Part shown: positions 49,378 through 61,035 of the stretch, in pieces
How the letters are laid out: each line of letters begins with the position of its first letter
How positions within the stretch are numbered: the stretch's first letter is position 1
Assembly: GCF_003576645.1 (NCBI RefSeq)
Contig: NC_044925.1
Span: forward strand, 3,736,551-3,800,550
Reading direction: 5' to 3'
DNA from: Ipomoea triloba
Lineage: Eukaryota > Streptophyta > Magnoliopsida > Solanales > Convolvulaceae
DNA length: 64,000 bases
The notes under the pieces: model-generated
Told to the model about the DNA's origin: nothing
What the model saw: the letters and a program-made list of their open reading frames with translations, nothing else
Database searches by the model: none
Position numbers and translations under genes: made by a program

Positions 49378-50921
49378 AGTGCATCCTTAATTAGTTGGGA
49401 GTCTCATTAAGCATAAGGACAGAAAAAAAAAAAAAACACTTACCCTTAGACGGGATATGCATCCTCCACCCCCCGTCCAATCACAACCACTCACACTCCC
49501 TCCTCCCCTCCATAACAAACCTATAAGCACTTCTAATAGTATACACCTCATTCCCCCTCCTCCCCTCCGTAACAAACCTATAAGCCCATCCCACAATGTA
49601 TTTTAGGTTTGCACAAATCAGTCAAGTACTCCATCTAATACCTTTCCCGCCCCTCACAACCCCACCAAAAAGAGTTTATTAGCCTCTCAATATCATCACA
49701 CAAACCTCTAGGTAACAAGAACACATTCATCGCATAATTAGGAATGCTTTGCAGCATAGTCTTTAACAACACTTCACGACCCACTCTAGACAAGAAGCGG
49801 TTCCCCTAATTCAAAATTCTATCTCTCAACCTATCCCAATATTTCCTGTTTCCTACGTCCCACATAACCCGACAACCCCAAATACTTTCCTCTCCCCAGC
49901 TGTTCTTGAACCCCGAGTATTTCACACATAGCCTCCTTATCCTCCTGATGGACATTCCTACCAAACACGATGGTTGTCTTGTCAATATTTACATTTTGTC
50001 AGTTCACCCTCCCATATTTAAACAAAACATCCCTAATCACCCCGCCTCAAGACTATTAGCCCGAAAAAAAAGGACAGTCATCCGCAAAGAATAAATAGGA
50101 AATAGTCGGTGCACTCCTCGCAACCCTCACCCCATGTAAAGCTCCCTCCCTCTCCTGCACCCGGAACATGACACTCAAGCTTTCAGCAATAATAATAAAC
50201 GGACACGGCGAAATAGGATCCCCTTGTCTCCAACCCCTACTTGGCACAATAGGTCTCACTCCTTACATTCCACTAAAATTTTGTATTGAACAGTAGACAC
50301 ACACTCCTTTATCAACTGAACCCACCGATCACTAAAACCCATCCCCAACAAAACTTTCTCCAAAAAACCCCACTCCACCCAATTATATGCCTTACTCATA
50401 TCAACTTTTAAAGCACCCTGTCCTCCCCAGCACCCCCTTTGTCTGTTCGAAGAATGGATGGGCCGACTCAAAGGCAATCATAACATTATATTATCAATAA
50501 TTCAACAACCCAGAATAAACGCACTTTGTGCATACAAGAAATAACAGAGTTAAATAAACCCCTCAACCTATTTGCAAGCACTTTAGCTAACACTCTATAG
50601 ATAACATTACAAAGGGAAATAGGACGGAGAAATAGGACAGAACTCAGACATCGACTCTTGGGACTTAACTTTTAGAATAAGAAACTATCTCATCGCCCAA
50701 GACATCCTAATACATCTGATAGAATGCCGGGGATAAACCATCAAGTCCCGAGAATTATCCGGGTGCATGGCAAACATCGCTGCTTGACTTCCTCTGCGGA
50801 GACTGATTTTAAAAGTTCCTTCATTCTGGGCCTCCATGACTCGCCGGTCAATGTAGTCCAAGACAGGTTTCGCGTCACCTTCACTAGACGTGAATAACTC
50901 ACGGAAATAATGGACCATAAC

Positions 50922-51845
50922 CAGGGGCGGAGCCAAGTGAGAGTTGCAGGGGGCCTTGGCCCCCCCCCCCCCCTCCAAAAAAATTTCTTTTATTAGTATT
51001 GTAAATTGTAATATAATTTTTTTGTGGCCCCCTCGTCAAAATCAGATAGCTGCACACCACAGTTCAAGAGGTCTGAGAAGCAAAAGCAATAATTAGTTTA
51101 ATTTTTGGCTTTTAATACATTTTGTTTTCGACAGAAAAGGAAGACAAGGAAACCATTTTTCATGACTTTTTATCCCTTTTTTTTTTCAGCTGAGAGAAAA
51201 AATAAAAGGAAACTGTTTTTTCTTTATTGATTCATTCCTTAGTTTCCCTAGTTTCCTTTGCCATTGCTTTTGGTTTTCGCAGAATAAAAAAGCAACCATA
51301 GAAACCCATTTCATAGCCTTGGTTTTTCCTTCATTTGTTGCAGTGTGAGAGACTGAGAGTCAAAGAGAAAATAAGGAAACAAATTTTGCTTTCCTTCATT
51401 TTAGTTCGGCAAGAAGGAAGGAGAGACTATTTCCTTTAGTTTTTCATCCACTCTTCTTCTTTGACTTGCATGCTTCCTTATAAACTCTTGAATTTAAGAT
51501 GACGATTAAGGTATATAGGTCAAAGAAGTGAAGCATTTTATTGGTCATTCGAATCTGAGAATACATCTTTAATAAAATTCATGATCATGAATATTCTTTA
51601 GTTGATTAATTTGATTTACATGCGATCAAATGTTAATTATGCTCCCGCATTCAGGTTATTGCGTATTTCTTAATGATTGTTTGTTAGTATACATTGAAAA
51701 ACAATTTAGTATAGATAATTTTTAGTATAGATATTTTTTGTGACACGCAAGATATGTTACGTTAAATAATGAATATTAATGTATTTTATTATTCGCTCGA
51801 ATGGTGGTTGGCCCCCCGCACCAACAAATCCTGGCTCCGCCCCTG
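50922..51845. mobile_element. hAT-type non-autonomous element inside the LINE (second)
   Basis: Ends CAGGGGCGGAGCCAAG and CTGGCTCCGCCCCTG are inverted. The 8-mer ACCATAAC flanks it at 50914-50921 and 51846-51853. A C homopolymer lies near the left end. The termini resemble those of the element at 48791-49377. Confidence 0.88.
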
Positions 51846-52133
51846 ACCATAACCAGACTAATTTCGCAGCCGCATGATTGTTAAGAGCATATTGTTGATT
51901 TTAGTGGGAAGGACCTTAAGCTTGGAGATGTGTAGAGAGATGATGTAGAACTAAGAACAAAATATAGTAGTTGACTCTTTGGTTGAAATATCGTTACGAT
52001 ATTACAAAGAATTATACACAAAAAGTTTATGTTTTCTTCGTATTAATTACATTTACTCTAATTTTGATGTTTTCCATTTTCCATCATATTGTTTTTAAAT
52101 TAAAAAAAAATACAATTGAACACATTTTATATA

Positions 52134-52358
52134 TTTTGTAAAAAAGGACACGGTTAATATTGATTTTTTTTAATGATATGACATCTTCTCCTTCACCGTC
52201 GGTGTATATCATCTATACATCGACGGTGCATTAATATTGGATGGATTAATATTTGATGCACAGTCGATATATAGATGCTATACATCGGCAGTGAAGGAGA
52301 AGATGCCACATTAATAAAAAAAATAAAATCATTATTAACCGGGTCCTTTTTTGCAAAA
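52134..52358. mobile_element. Foldback MITE
   Basis: Arms TTTTGTAAAAAAGGACACGG and GGTCCTTTTTTGCAAAA are inverted, with inner arms GACATCTTCTCCTTCAC and GTGAAGGAGAAGATG. No confident target duplication. Confidence 0.65.
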
Positions 52359-52789
52359 TATATAAGACTTATATTTTATTAGGAAACTCTTTTATTTCTA
52401 ATTAACAAAATATATCTACTTTCATAAACACATTTATTACTGCCTCTGTAATTATTATATATCTAATTTTGTACACAGTTTTAATTATTAGATACATTAT
52501 TAGCGATTAACAATATGCACTGCCGACAATGTATTTCGTTAAAATAGTATAATTAGATCTCTTAATTAACATTAAATTAGTATAATTAAGAATTGAATTC
52601 AATTCTAAATTATTACTCCGTATATTTATAATTAAGAATTATTTAATTTTAATTAACAAAAACCATCTAATTTCCTCTATTTATCTAAACTTCTAAATCT
52701 AATTAAACCCCTAAACTCCTAAATTTAAATTATAACCTTAGTCACTGACTCACTGTTATTTTATATAAAACAGCAGATCTATTAACTAT

Positions 52790-54260
52790 TTTATATAAAA
52801 CAGCGGATCTATTAACTAATAACTTTTTTTTTTTTATCTTTACAGAATTTGAGCTTAAATTTCTTAAAAAATACGGTCATCTGAGACATAACTACTCTAA
52901 ACATATAGTAAATTATTCCACGTCAATGTTTTTGGTGGCAATAACTTAACGATTGCTTGATAAGTTCACTATTAAAGCGCCAGCGGATAGTCCCAATACA
53001 GATGGACTTCATATTGCAAAAATAGTTGATGTTACGGTTACAGATTCTGTTATAGGAACTGGAGACGATTGCATATCCATTGGTGATGGGCTAGAAAACC
53101 TTCACATCACTGGTGTTACATGTGGGCCAAGACATGACATCAGTTTGGGAAGCCTTGGCAAGACCCCAGGTGAAGAGCCCGTGAAAGGTGTATGTTTGTA
53201 AAAGACTCCCAAATTTATTTGTACAGATAACGGTGTTAGAATTAAAACATGGCCTAATTCTCATCCTGGAGTCGTAACTGATATACATTATGAGAATATA
53301 GATATGAAAGACGCCAAAAATTCAATTGTGATTGATCAAGAATACTTCCCGAATAATGAATGCTCAAAACAGGTACGCAACACATATTTTGCTATGACTT
53401 CCTTCATGATGGATGATTTTATTTAAACTTAGCTTGTTTTATTTTTATTTGTAGAAACCATCATATCACTAGTAAAGATCAGCAAAGTAAGCTATAAGAA
53501 CACAAAGGGAACTTCTGCAACCGAGGAAGCAGTGATCCTTGCATGCAGTAGTGGGGTGCCATGTGAAGGAGTTGAAATTGGTGATATTAATTTGACCTTC
53601 AAAGGAGGAGCTGCAAAGTCTATTTGTTCAAATGTGAAACCTACGTTAACCGAAAAGTAGGTTCCCGCAGTGACTTGCAAATGAGAAATATTTTGCGAGT
53701 TTCTTACCCTTTTTTTCATGAAAGTGTAATCGCAGATAGTTTGACAAAAATAAACAAGTATGTGTAGCTTGTGGCAAATGCCATCCAATATGCTGCCCAT
53801 GCTTGGCTTTGAGCTAGGATGCTGACATTTTATTTTTACTTCCCTTGCAATATATTTATGAAAAATACTACCCTTGCAAATCAGCTGCAACCATATTATA
53901 ATCCTATCATTAGATGTCAAAACTCTTAATTAATTCATTTTTTAAAACTTGAAAATGATAAACCTCAGTTTTCCGGCATATGAGAAAGGTCAATAGAGTG
54001 AGTGGAATAATACACTTGTAGAAATAGGTAAATAAGACAACGAGGTGAAAATAGTATAACTGAAAATGAAAATAATATTGTTCAAATTAACTTTAACTTC
54101 AATAATTTTGATAGAATTTTTTTGCCGATAAGTATTATTTAGTCAATTTTGAAATATCTATTCATAAATTACTCTTAAAAAAAACTTTTGTAGTTAAAAT
54201 AAAAATTGCCACTAAAAGCATTATATTGCTTTTGTTTTTACTAATATTATTTGTGAGTTG
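52790..54260 (+). pseudogene. Truncated exopolygalacturonase pseudogene and flanking duplicated DNA
   Basis: This is a copy of the last half of the polygalacturonase gene at 58906-61035, from the 3' end of its intron 2 through exons 3 and 4 and about 0.5 kb of 3' flank. Exon 3 begins near 52846. Recognisable parts are KAPADSPNTDGLHIAKI, GTGDDCISIGDGLENL and CGPRHDISLGSLGKTPGEEP. Exons 1 and 2 are missing, frameshifts occur near 52950 and 53200, and the conserved GHG motif is RHD. It lacks the two 42-bp duplications of the other copy. The last exon segment (KGTSATEEAVILACSSGVPC) lies at about 53505-53660. It is not functional. Confidence 0.88.
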
Positions 54261-55886
54261 TCGCAAGTACCTTAGTCACTAGTATTCAAACCGAGTGTGA
54301 CAACATTAAACTCTAAATAATTAATATTCAAGTATAATTTCCTTATCCGACTACCCAATTAAATCAAATTATGTTTTCTTGTTTTCTTTCTATTTTTAGT
54401 TGTTGACATGTTGTACTAAGGTTAGTTTTTTTCTTTTCTTTTCTTTTCTTTTTGGTATTTCAACCTCTATTACAATGTAGTATCTATTCAACATATTTTT
54501 TTTTTCATATGCAAGACTTTAATTATTTTTAAAAAAATACTGTAGTTATGTAATCCATTATTGATATATGAATAATGAATTGATTTAAAGTTACCTAAAT
54601 TCTTTTAAATAATTTTTTAACATACGAAGTATATATAATGTTGGATTGTCAACCAAGTATATAGCATTTATCTATTTTTTTTATGTATTATAATTATTTA
54701 TGTTTTCAAGAATATCCATTTTTGTTGAATATTTTGTATATTGATAATTTTCAACAAATAATTTTTTTATTTTATTCTTTTAATTATATAAAAAGTGACA
54801 ATAACATATATCACAACATATTTACACACTTGTGAAAACATTTTTTTTTACTCAGCATATATATTAGTTAGTTATGTTAAGTCATAAGAACAAAACACTT
54901 TAGTGTGACACACAATAATTTTCTTTGTAATTTATTAAAAAAAATTTAGCTCAAAAAGTGTTAATTACTGAGAAAAATACTCAAAACAATACTTCATTTT
55001 ATTGTGACAACATTAGCCACACTATAATTTTATTTATTCTTTATAATGTATGCATGTTGACTAAAAATATTGTTGATTACTTTGACAAATGATGTTGTAA
55101 TAGTTTGTTAATTTATTGATATAATATTATAGTCACTGTGTTATTTATTTGTGACAACCTGACATACATTATATTGTATTGTTATATATAATTGTAATGT
55201 TTTTTTTTAAATGTATAGATAAGTGTCGGTTGTAAAAAACAAACGATGTATTACTAAATATATTTTATATTTTATATTCAAAAGATGCAATGTTGGTGGT
55301 TTCCAAAATCAATGTTGTAGCTTTATATATATTTTAATTATTTTTAAATCTAGAGATACAACGTTGGTTTTTTAAAAAAATTGGGAGCATAACATTTTAT
55401 AATTATTTTTTCATTTTAAGAATATACCATGTTTTTTTTTTTTTTTGTGTAAAAAACGTGTTCTATTATCAAATATTTGATTGTTATATTAAAAAAAAAT
55501 TAAGTTACGACGGTGGTTTTGTTGTAAAAACTGGTGTCTTGGTTTTATAATTATTAAGGTCTTGTTAATTGCAATCCACGAGTTTTAAAATTGTCAATTT
55601 AATATTATAAGTATTCAGATTTTCTTAATTTCATATTTTCAGTTACTCGAGTTAAATTGTCAGCTAAAACTCATGAAAAGTTTTAATTGACCATATCATA
55701 TTTAATCACAAGGACAATTTCGTCTTTTCATGTTTATGCGAAAAGGGTAAAGTCGATTTTAACCTATTCTAATTTGTCTGAGCCCTAATAAGAAAAGCAG
55801 CGTATGAAGAAGAAAGAGAAGAACGAAGAGAATTCTAGATTGCGCCATCTGAAAAGTTCAAAACTCTAGCAGCTTTCAGTTCTACT
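54261..55886. other. AT-rich intergenic DNA; possible leader of a lost gene at the end
   Basis: No gene is seen. Phrases like TGTGACAACATTA recall the tail of the tRNA-Leu repeat unit. The last 100 bp is purine-rich and looks like a 5' UTR leading into the micro-ORF at 55887. Confidence 0.4.
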
Positions 55887-56548
55887 ATGGAAAGATACGA
55901 CCAAGCAAGTCTTGAACACTTGCTCCTCGAGAACTATGAAAGTTTTGTTGGCCCTTAGAGCATCCCAATATGAAAGATACGACCAAGCAAGTCTTGAACA
56001 CCTGCTCCTCGAGAACTATGAAAGTTTTGTTGGCCCTTAGAGCATCCCAATAGGGATTTTAAATCAGTTTTTGAGGAGGTATGATCCAAGGTGGAAGAGA
56101 GAATGTGTTGGAGAGAGAAGATTTCAGTTAGTTGTTGCAGGAGTGCTGATTTTTTGTCCCCTGAAGTGAGCCCCAAAAATAGAAACAAAAAATAAAAAAT
56201 TTTGCAGCGGGTGCGTGTTAAGCGTATTAGTAATGCACAGTGGGCACGTATGCTACATGTGTCCACTGGACGCGTTGAGGGTGGTCGCCAATTGGCGATC
56301 ACCCTCATTAATTGCTTTTTCTATTTTCTTTTTCCTGCTTTTTTTCTTCCTTCCTCTTTCCTACTTGGATTCTAAAAAATTATGCAAAATCTTGGACTAT
56401 TGAGGATGCTCTTAACTTGTACATATACAAAATGAAAGATACGACTATGGAAGATACGACTATGGAAAGATACGATCAAGCAAGTCTTGAACACCTGCTC
56501 CTCGAGAACTATGAAAGTTTTGTTGGCCCTTAGAGCATCCCAATATGA
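55887..56548. repeat. Micro-ORF repeat in three copies, interrupted by a MITE
   Basis: A 24-codon frame (55887-55958), starting MERYDQASLEHLLLENY and ending SFVGP, is followed by AGAGCATCCCAATA. It is tandemly copied 83 bp later, but the second copy lacks one base and is frameshifted. A third copy at 56462-56533 has the full frame again. A MITE lies between copies two and three. This looks like the first codons of a gene, duplicated and broken; I cannot name it. Confidence 0.55.
56041..56414. mobile_element. MITE with AGAGCATCC-type ends within the micro-ORF repeat
   Basis: Starts AGAGCATCCCAATAGGGATT and ends GGACTATTGAGGATGCTCTT, inverted. The interior has a GGGTGCGTGTTAAGCG patch. Related to 47218-47575. 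Confidence 0.6.
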
Positions 56549-56876
56549 AAGATATGCTCTTAACTTGTACATATACAAAATACTTTTGAATGACAGCTGG
56601 GTTTTGGTCCATGGTGAGATGTGGTGGTTCAGAAACTGAGGTTGTGAAACACACACACACACACATATATTGCTCTTGTGATTAAACATAATGTGGTCAA
56701 TTAAATTTTTTCGATGAGTTATAGCTGGCAATTTGATCAGAGTGATTGAAATTGAAAAAAAATTGATGAATAATTATGATATTAAACTGTCAGTTTTGAA
56801 ACTTGTGAACTGCGATTAATAATACTCCAATAGTCATAGGATCAAAAGTGAAATTTTCTCTTTATAATTAAAAGAA

Positions 56877-57138
56877 GAGTTAATACCCAATATAGTCCTC
56901 GACTTTAATGGTTTTACTCAGTTTAGTCCTAAATTAACAATTCAGTTAGTGCATTGTTAAAAGGACAAAAAATTATAATGTTAACCCTCCTTTTAACAGT
57001 GCACTAACTGAATTGTTAATTTAGGACTAAATTGAGTAAAACCATTAAAGTCGAGGACTTAATTAAGCACAAAAAATCACTTAAAGACTAAATTGAGCAA
57101 AACCACCAAAGTCGAGGACTATATTGAGTATTAACTCT
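56877..57138. mobile_element. MULE-type foldback MITE with 9-bp target duplication
   Basis: Arms GAGTTAATACCCAATATAGT and ATATTGAGTATTAACTCT are inverted, with inner phrases CTCGACTTTAATGGTTTTAC and AAAACCATTAAAGTCGAG. TTAAAAGAA flanks it at 56868-56876 and 57139-57147. Confidence 0.78.
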
Positions 57139-57254
57139 TTAAAAGAATAACAACATTATTTTTTTCAATTCAAATTTATGTCACTAGTACCATTTCAATG
57201 ATGCTACTAGTAATATAGTGCATGTCCTCTATCTACTTCTCGTTGTGTTTGAGA

Positions 57255-57787
57255 CAAGATTGCAAAAATCGCGCCTAGGCGATAGGCGGCACTCGCCCGC
57301 AGCGATTTTTGCCATAATCGGCGTTCTCCGCGGCCGGGCGACTAGCTGGCTGGGTTTCTTTTTAAAAAAAAATTTTTATTAAATATTTTAGTAATTTTAA
57401 ATCTTAAACATTTCAACTATTAATATTATAATGTATTAACTGATACTCTAATAGTCTAATAAGTAATAACTTAATAAAATAATAAGTAATAATTAATAAC
57501 TAAATTAAACTAATAAGTAATACACTAATATAATAAATAATACTCCCTCCGTACCATTTTATTTGTCTGATTCGGTAAACGAGGTTTGACTGTAATTATT
57601 TTTAATTCAATTTTTCATAATAAGTAATAACTATTAACTTATTAAGTATTAACTATTTAACTATTAAAACGTAAAGACTTAAAATATTAAATATTTTACA
57701 ATTATTAACACTTAAAATATTCTTAAAAATATTTTTAAAAATAAAAATAAATAAATAATCGTGCGCCTAGCAATTTTTTCAACCTTG
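57255..57787. mobile_element. hAT-type non-autonomous element with CGCCTAGG motifs
   Basis: Ends CAAGATTGCAAAAATCGCGC and CAATTTTTTCAACCTTG are inverted. The 8-mer GTTTGAGA flanks it at 57247-57254 and 57788-57795. It contains a TACTCCCTCCGTACCATT phrase at 57541, a sequence common at the ends of plant Stowaway-like MITEs, suggesting a nested fragment. Related to 39400-39920. Confidence 0.78.
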
Positions 57788-58158
57788 GTTTGAGATATTC
57801 ATTTTTAAACTATCATCGCTCAGTAACTTATTGTTTTGGTAAAATAAAAATGATAATCAACATATTGTTTTCATATGCTCACAAAGTCAATTATATAAAA
57901 ATTTTATAAAACTTTTGCGCCTAAGTTTGATTTCTGAAGAATTTTGAATAATTAGAAAATATGGTAGATCACATCTTTTCTTTTCAACCATTGCTATAAA
58001 TTACCTTGGCGGAGTGAATCAAAAATGATATCTAGCTAAACAATTAACAGTGAAACATACTACAACTATTATTATTATTAAATAATAAATAATAGTGGTA
58101 TGGCAAGTAGATAAAAACATTGCATTGTAGTGATTAAAATGTATATAATTAGGCAAAA

Positions 58159-58614
58159 ACTTGTGTGAGACCGTCTCACCATGAGACGGGTCGGGTCGGG
58201 TCGGGTCGGGTCGGGTCGGTCAAGATGCAGGTGTAACACTTATATGAACAAATGTCATACTTATATGTTCAAATGTAATACTAATTATGAATAAAATTTT
58301 TGTTACTTATAAGGGTAAATGTAATACTTTTAAAGGAAAATACAATACTTTTACATTTCGATTTAAAAGTATTATATTTTTCCTCAAAAGTATTATATTT
58401 GCCCTTATAAGTAAGGAGCATTTGTCAACATTACTTATTATGAAAAATGTATTACTTTTTCTCTTATAAGTAACAAAAATTGTATTCTTAATTAGTGTTA
58501 TATTTGAGCACATAAGTATGACATTTGCACATATAAGTACGACATTTGCATGGTGTTTTGACCCGACCCGACCCGTTTCACGAATAAGGATCCGTGAGAC
58601 GGTCTCACACAAGT
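58159..58614. mobile_element. Foldback element with (GGGTC)n arms
   Basis: Arms ACTTGTGTGAGACCGTCTCA and TGAGACGGTCTCACACAAGT are inverted. Just inside the left arm is a run of about six GGGTC pentamers, with GACCC copies inside the right arm. The middle has inverted TATAAGTATGACATTTG and AAAAGTATTATA modules. Confidence 0.75.
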
Positions 58615-58821
58615 GTGACCCATATAATTATAAATAGCATAATAAAAAAATACTCCGTAACAATTAATGAGTAAATGCCCCTTATATTAAATAAACATTA
58701 AAAAATTAACTAAAATATATTACCCACATATTTTCAACTAACCACACAATAATAGCTAAGGAAAAAGTAAGAAGCTATCATTATTAACTACTTTTGTGGG
58801 GATTAGTTGAGTGAGCAACAC

Positions 58822-58829
58822 TATAAATA
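58822..58829 (+). promoter_or_regulatory. TATA box of the polygalacturonase gene
   Basis: TATAAATA lies 77 bp upstream of the inferred ATG at 58906, a fitting distance for a short 5' UTR. Confidence 0.6.
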
Positions 58830-58905
58830 CCGTAACATTATGATTTTACCTCAATCATCCGAAGGAAAAAAATTAATACTAAAATCTATCCAACAAACAG
58901 AAAAA

Positions 58906-59018
58906 ATGGATACAATAATTTATTGTGCCTTCACATTTGTATTATTCTTACTAGCACATCTTGGAGGGAGTGCTGATATCAAAGTTGCGGCAAAAGCCGG
59001 TGTAGATATTAGTCCGGT

Positions 59019-59061
<43 letters not shown>

Positions 59062-59497
59062 NNNNNNNNNNNNNNNNNNNNNNNNNNNNNNNNNNNNNNN
59101 NNNNNNNNNNNNNNNNNNNNNNNNNNNNNNNNNNNNNNNNNNNNNNNNNNNNNNNNNNNNNNNNNNNNNNNNNNNNNNNNNNNNNNNNNNNNNNNNNNNN
59201 NNNNNNNNNNNNNNNNNNNNNNNNNNNNNNNNNNNNNNNNNNNNNNNNNNNNNNNNNNNNNNNNNNNNNNNNNNNNNNNNNNNNNNNNNNNNNNNNNNNN
59301 NNNNNNNNNNNNNNNNNNNNNNNNNNNNNNNNNNNNNNNNNNNNNNNNNNNNNNNNNNNNNNNNNNNNNNNNNNNNNNNNNNNNNNNNNNNNNNNNNNNN
59401 NNNNNNNNNNNNNNNNNNNNNNNNNNNNNNNNNNNNNNNNNNNNNNNNNNNNNNNNNNNNNNNNNNNNNNNNNNNNNNNNNNNNNNNNNNNNNNNNN

Positions 59498-59534
<37 letters not shown>

Positions 59535-61035
59535 TGGGGAAAGAACTATGCTCATTTGCTGTTTATTCATATTTCGGGATAAGAGCTCATATCTCCTTTA
59601 TTTGGAATTTTAAGTAATTTAAATAAATACTTGAAGGTTCATATATATATGATCATATTTGATTATGGATAAAATTTTAATGGCGTAGGAATTGTTGAAA
59701 GCGAAAGCTTGGACAGAAGCATGTGCAGCTACAACTCCCAGCACCATTGTGATCCCAAAAGGCACTTTCGAAATGAAACAAGCTCTACTTAAGGGTCCAT
59801 GCAAAGCCCCAGTTGAGCTCCAAATTCAGGCTACCTTGAAGGCCCCTCCTAATCCTAATGATATGGATGGCAAAAGGGAATGGCTAACCGTTGAATACGT
59901 AGATCATTTCACACTCTCGGGTGGTGGCACTCTTGATGGCCAAGGAAATGTACAAGTTTATGCCGCTAAAGACAAAGGTTTTAAAAGTGATAAGTTGCCT
60001 AACGTAAGTCTGTATTTATCATGTGTAAATTCTTTTTTTTTATATATATATATAAAACAGCGGATATATTAACTAATAATTTTATTTTTAATCTTTACAG
60101 AATTTGAGCTTCAATTTCATGAAAAATTCGGTCATCCGAGACATAACTACTCTAAACAGTAAATTATTCCACGTCAATGTTTTTGGTGGCAATAACTTAA
60201 CGTTTGAGAAGTTCACTGTTAAAGCGCCAGCGGATAGTCCCAATACAGATGGAATTCATATTGCAAAAATAAAGGATGTTACGGTTAAAGATTCTGTTAT
60301 AGGAACTGGAGACGATTGCATATCCATTGGTGATGGGCTAGAAAACCTTCACATCACTGGTGTGACATGTGGGCCAGGGCACGGCATCAGTGTGGGAAGC
60401 CTTGGCAAGACCCCGGGTGAAGAGCCTGTGAAGGGTGTCTTTGTAAAAGACTCCAAATTTGTTGGTACAGATAATGGGGTCAGAATTAAAACATGGCCTA
60501 ATTCTCATCCTGGAGTCGTAGTCAGAATTAAAACATGGCCTAATTCTCATCCTGGAGTCGTAACTGATATACATTATGGGCCTAATTCTCATCCTGGAGT
60601 CGTAACTGATATACATTATGAGAATATAGATATGAAAGACGTCAAAAATCCAATTGTGATTGATCAAGAATACTGTCCAAATAACGAATGCTCAAAACAG
60701 GTATGTAACACATACTTTACATATGGTGAGTTAAAACTTTTTTTTTTTTATGACTTCCTTGATGATGGATGATTTTATTAAAACTTAGCTTGTTTTATTT
60801 TTATTTGTAGAAACCGTCACTTGTAAAGATAAGTAAGGTAAGTTATAGGAACATAAAGGGTACTTCTGCAACAGAGGAAGCAGTGATCCTTGCATGCAGT
60901 AGTGGGGTGCCATGTGAAGGAGTTGAAATTGGTGAAATTAATTTGACATTCAAAGGAGGAGCTGCAAAGTCTCTTTGTTCAAATGTGAAACCTACATTGA
61001 CCGGAAAGCAAGTTCCCGCAGTGACTTGCAAATGA
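58906..61035 (+). CDS. Exopolygalacturonase (pollen-type, glycoside hydrolase family 28)
   Basis: Four exons (58906-59016, 59689-60003, 60101-60700, 60811-61035) join in phase to give 416 residues. MDTIIYCAFTFVLFLLAHLG is a signal peptide, so the enzyme is secreted to the cell wall, where it removes galacturonic acid from pectin. The GH28 motifs are SPNTDG (about 188-193), GDDCISIG (212-219), CGPGHGISVGSLGK (catalytic-site His about 236) and RIK (270-272). The RIK region is odd: two in-frame 42-bp duplications add 28 residues and give a second RIK and three copies of PNSHPGVV. This may impair folding, or be an assembly error. Intron 1 contains the 436-base N run. Upstream codons before 58906 were not used because MDTIIY begins the signal peptide. 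Confidence 0.88.
59062..59497. other. Assembly gap (436 N) between poly-T runs
   Basis: It lies wholly inside intron 1 of the polygalacturonase gene and is flanked on both sides by T homopolymers. It does not remove coding sequence under the exon model given. Confidence 0.95.
60481..60606 (+). repeat. Two 42-bp in-frame direct duplications in polygalacturonase exon 3
   Basis: First, GTCAGAATTAAAACATGGCC ... GGAGTCGTA (42 bp) is repeated directly. Then CCTAATTCTCATCCTGGAGT ... CATTATGGG (42 bp) is repeated directly. The copies are almost identical, and the pseudogene at 52790 has a single copy. Confidence 0.9.

Larger units (their letters stand above)
47851..51890 (-). mobile_element. Decayed LINE (non-LTR retrotransposon), split by two hAT-type insertions
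   Basis: Reading the minus strand from 51890 down: YFRELFTSSEGDAKPVLDYI and MFAMHPDNS (start of the reverse transcriptase), ALKVDMSKAYNWVEWGFLEK, SRGWRQGDPISPCPFIIIAE, and the catalytic FFADD box. A zinc-binding C-terminal region (CDPLCSLCGVDNENVVHLF) and an RNase H domain (PPPVDYIKLNIDVAMDGDA; REAKAMKAREALDWI; FVKREEGNMLAHTLAKIAF) follow. The last frame ends at a stop at 47894-47896. A T run at about 47850-47868 on the plus strand is its poly(A) tail. Stops and frameshifts are frequent. The endonuclease half is absent, so it is 5' truncated. Confidence 0.85.

Noticed and set aside
58186..58222. GGGTC run as an interstitial telomere repeat
   Set aside because: Plant telomeres are normally TTTAGGG-type; this run is inside a foldback arm and is better explained as part of that element.
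58807..59613. A 268-codon frame running through the N gap
   Set aside because: The middle is N and poly-T. Only its first part from 58906 is real exon, and the rest is intron.
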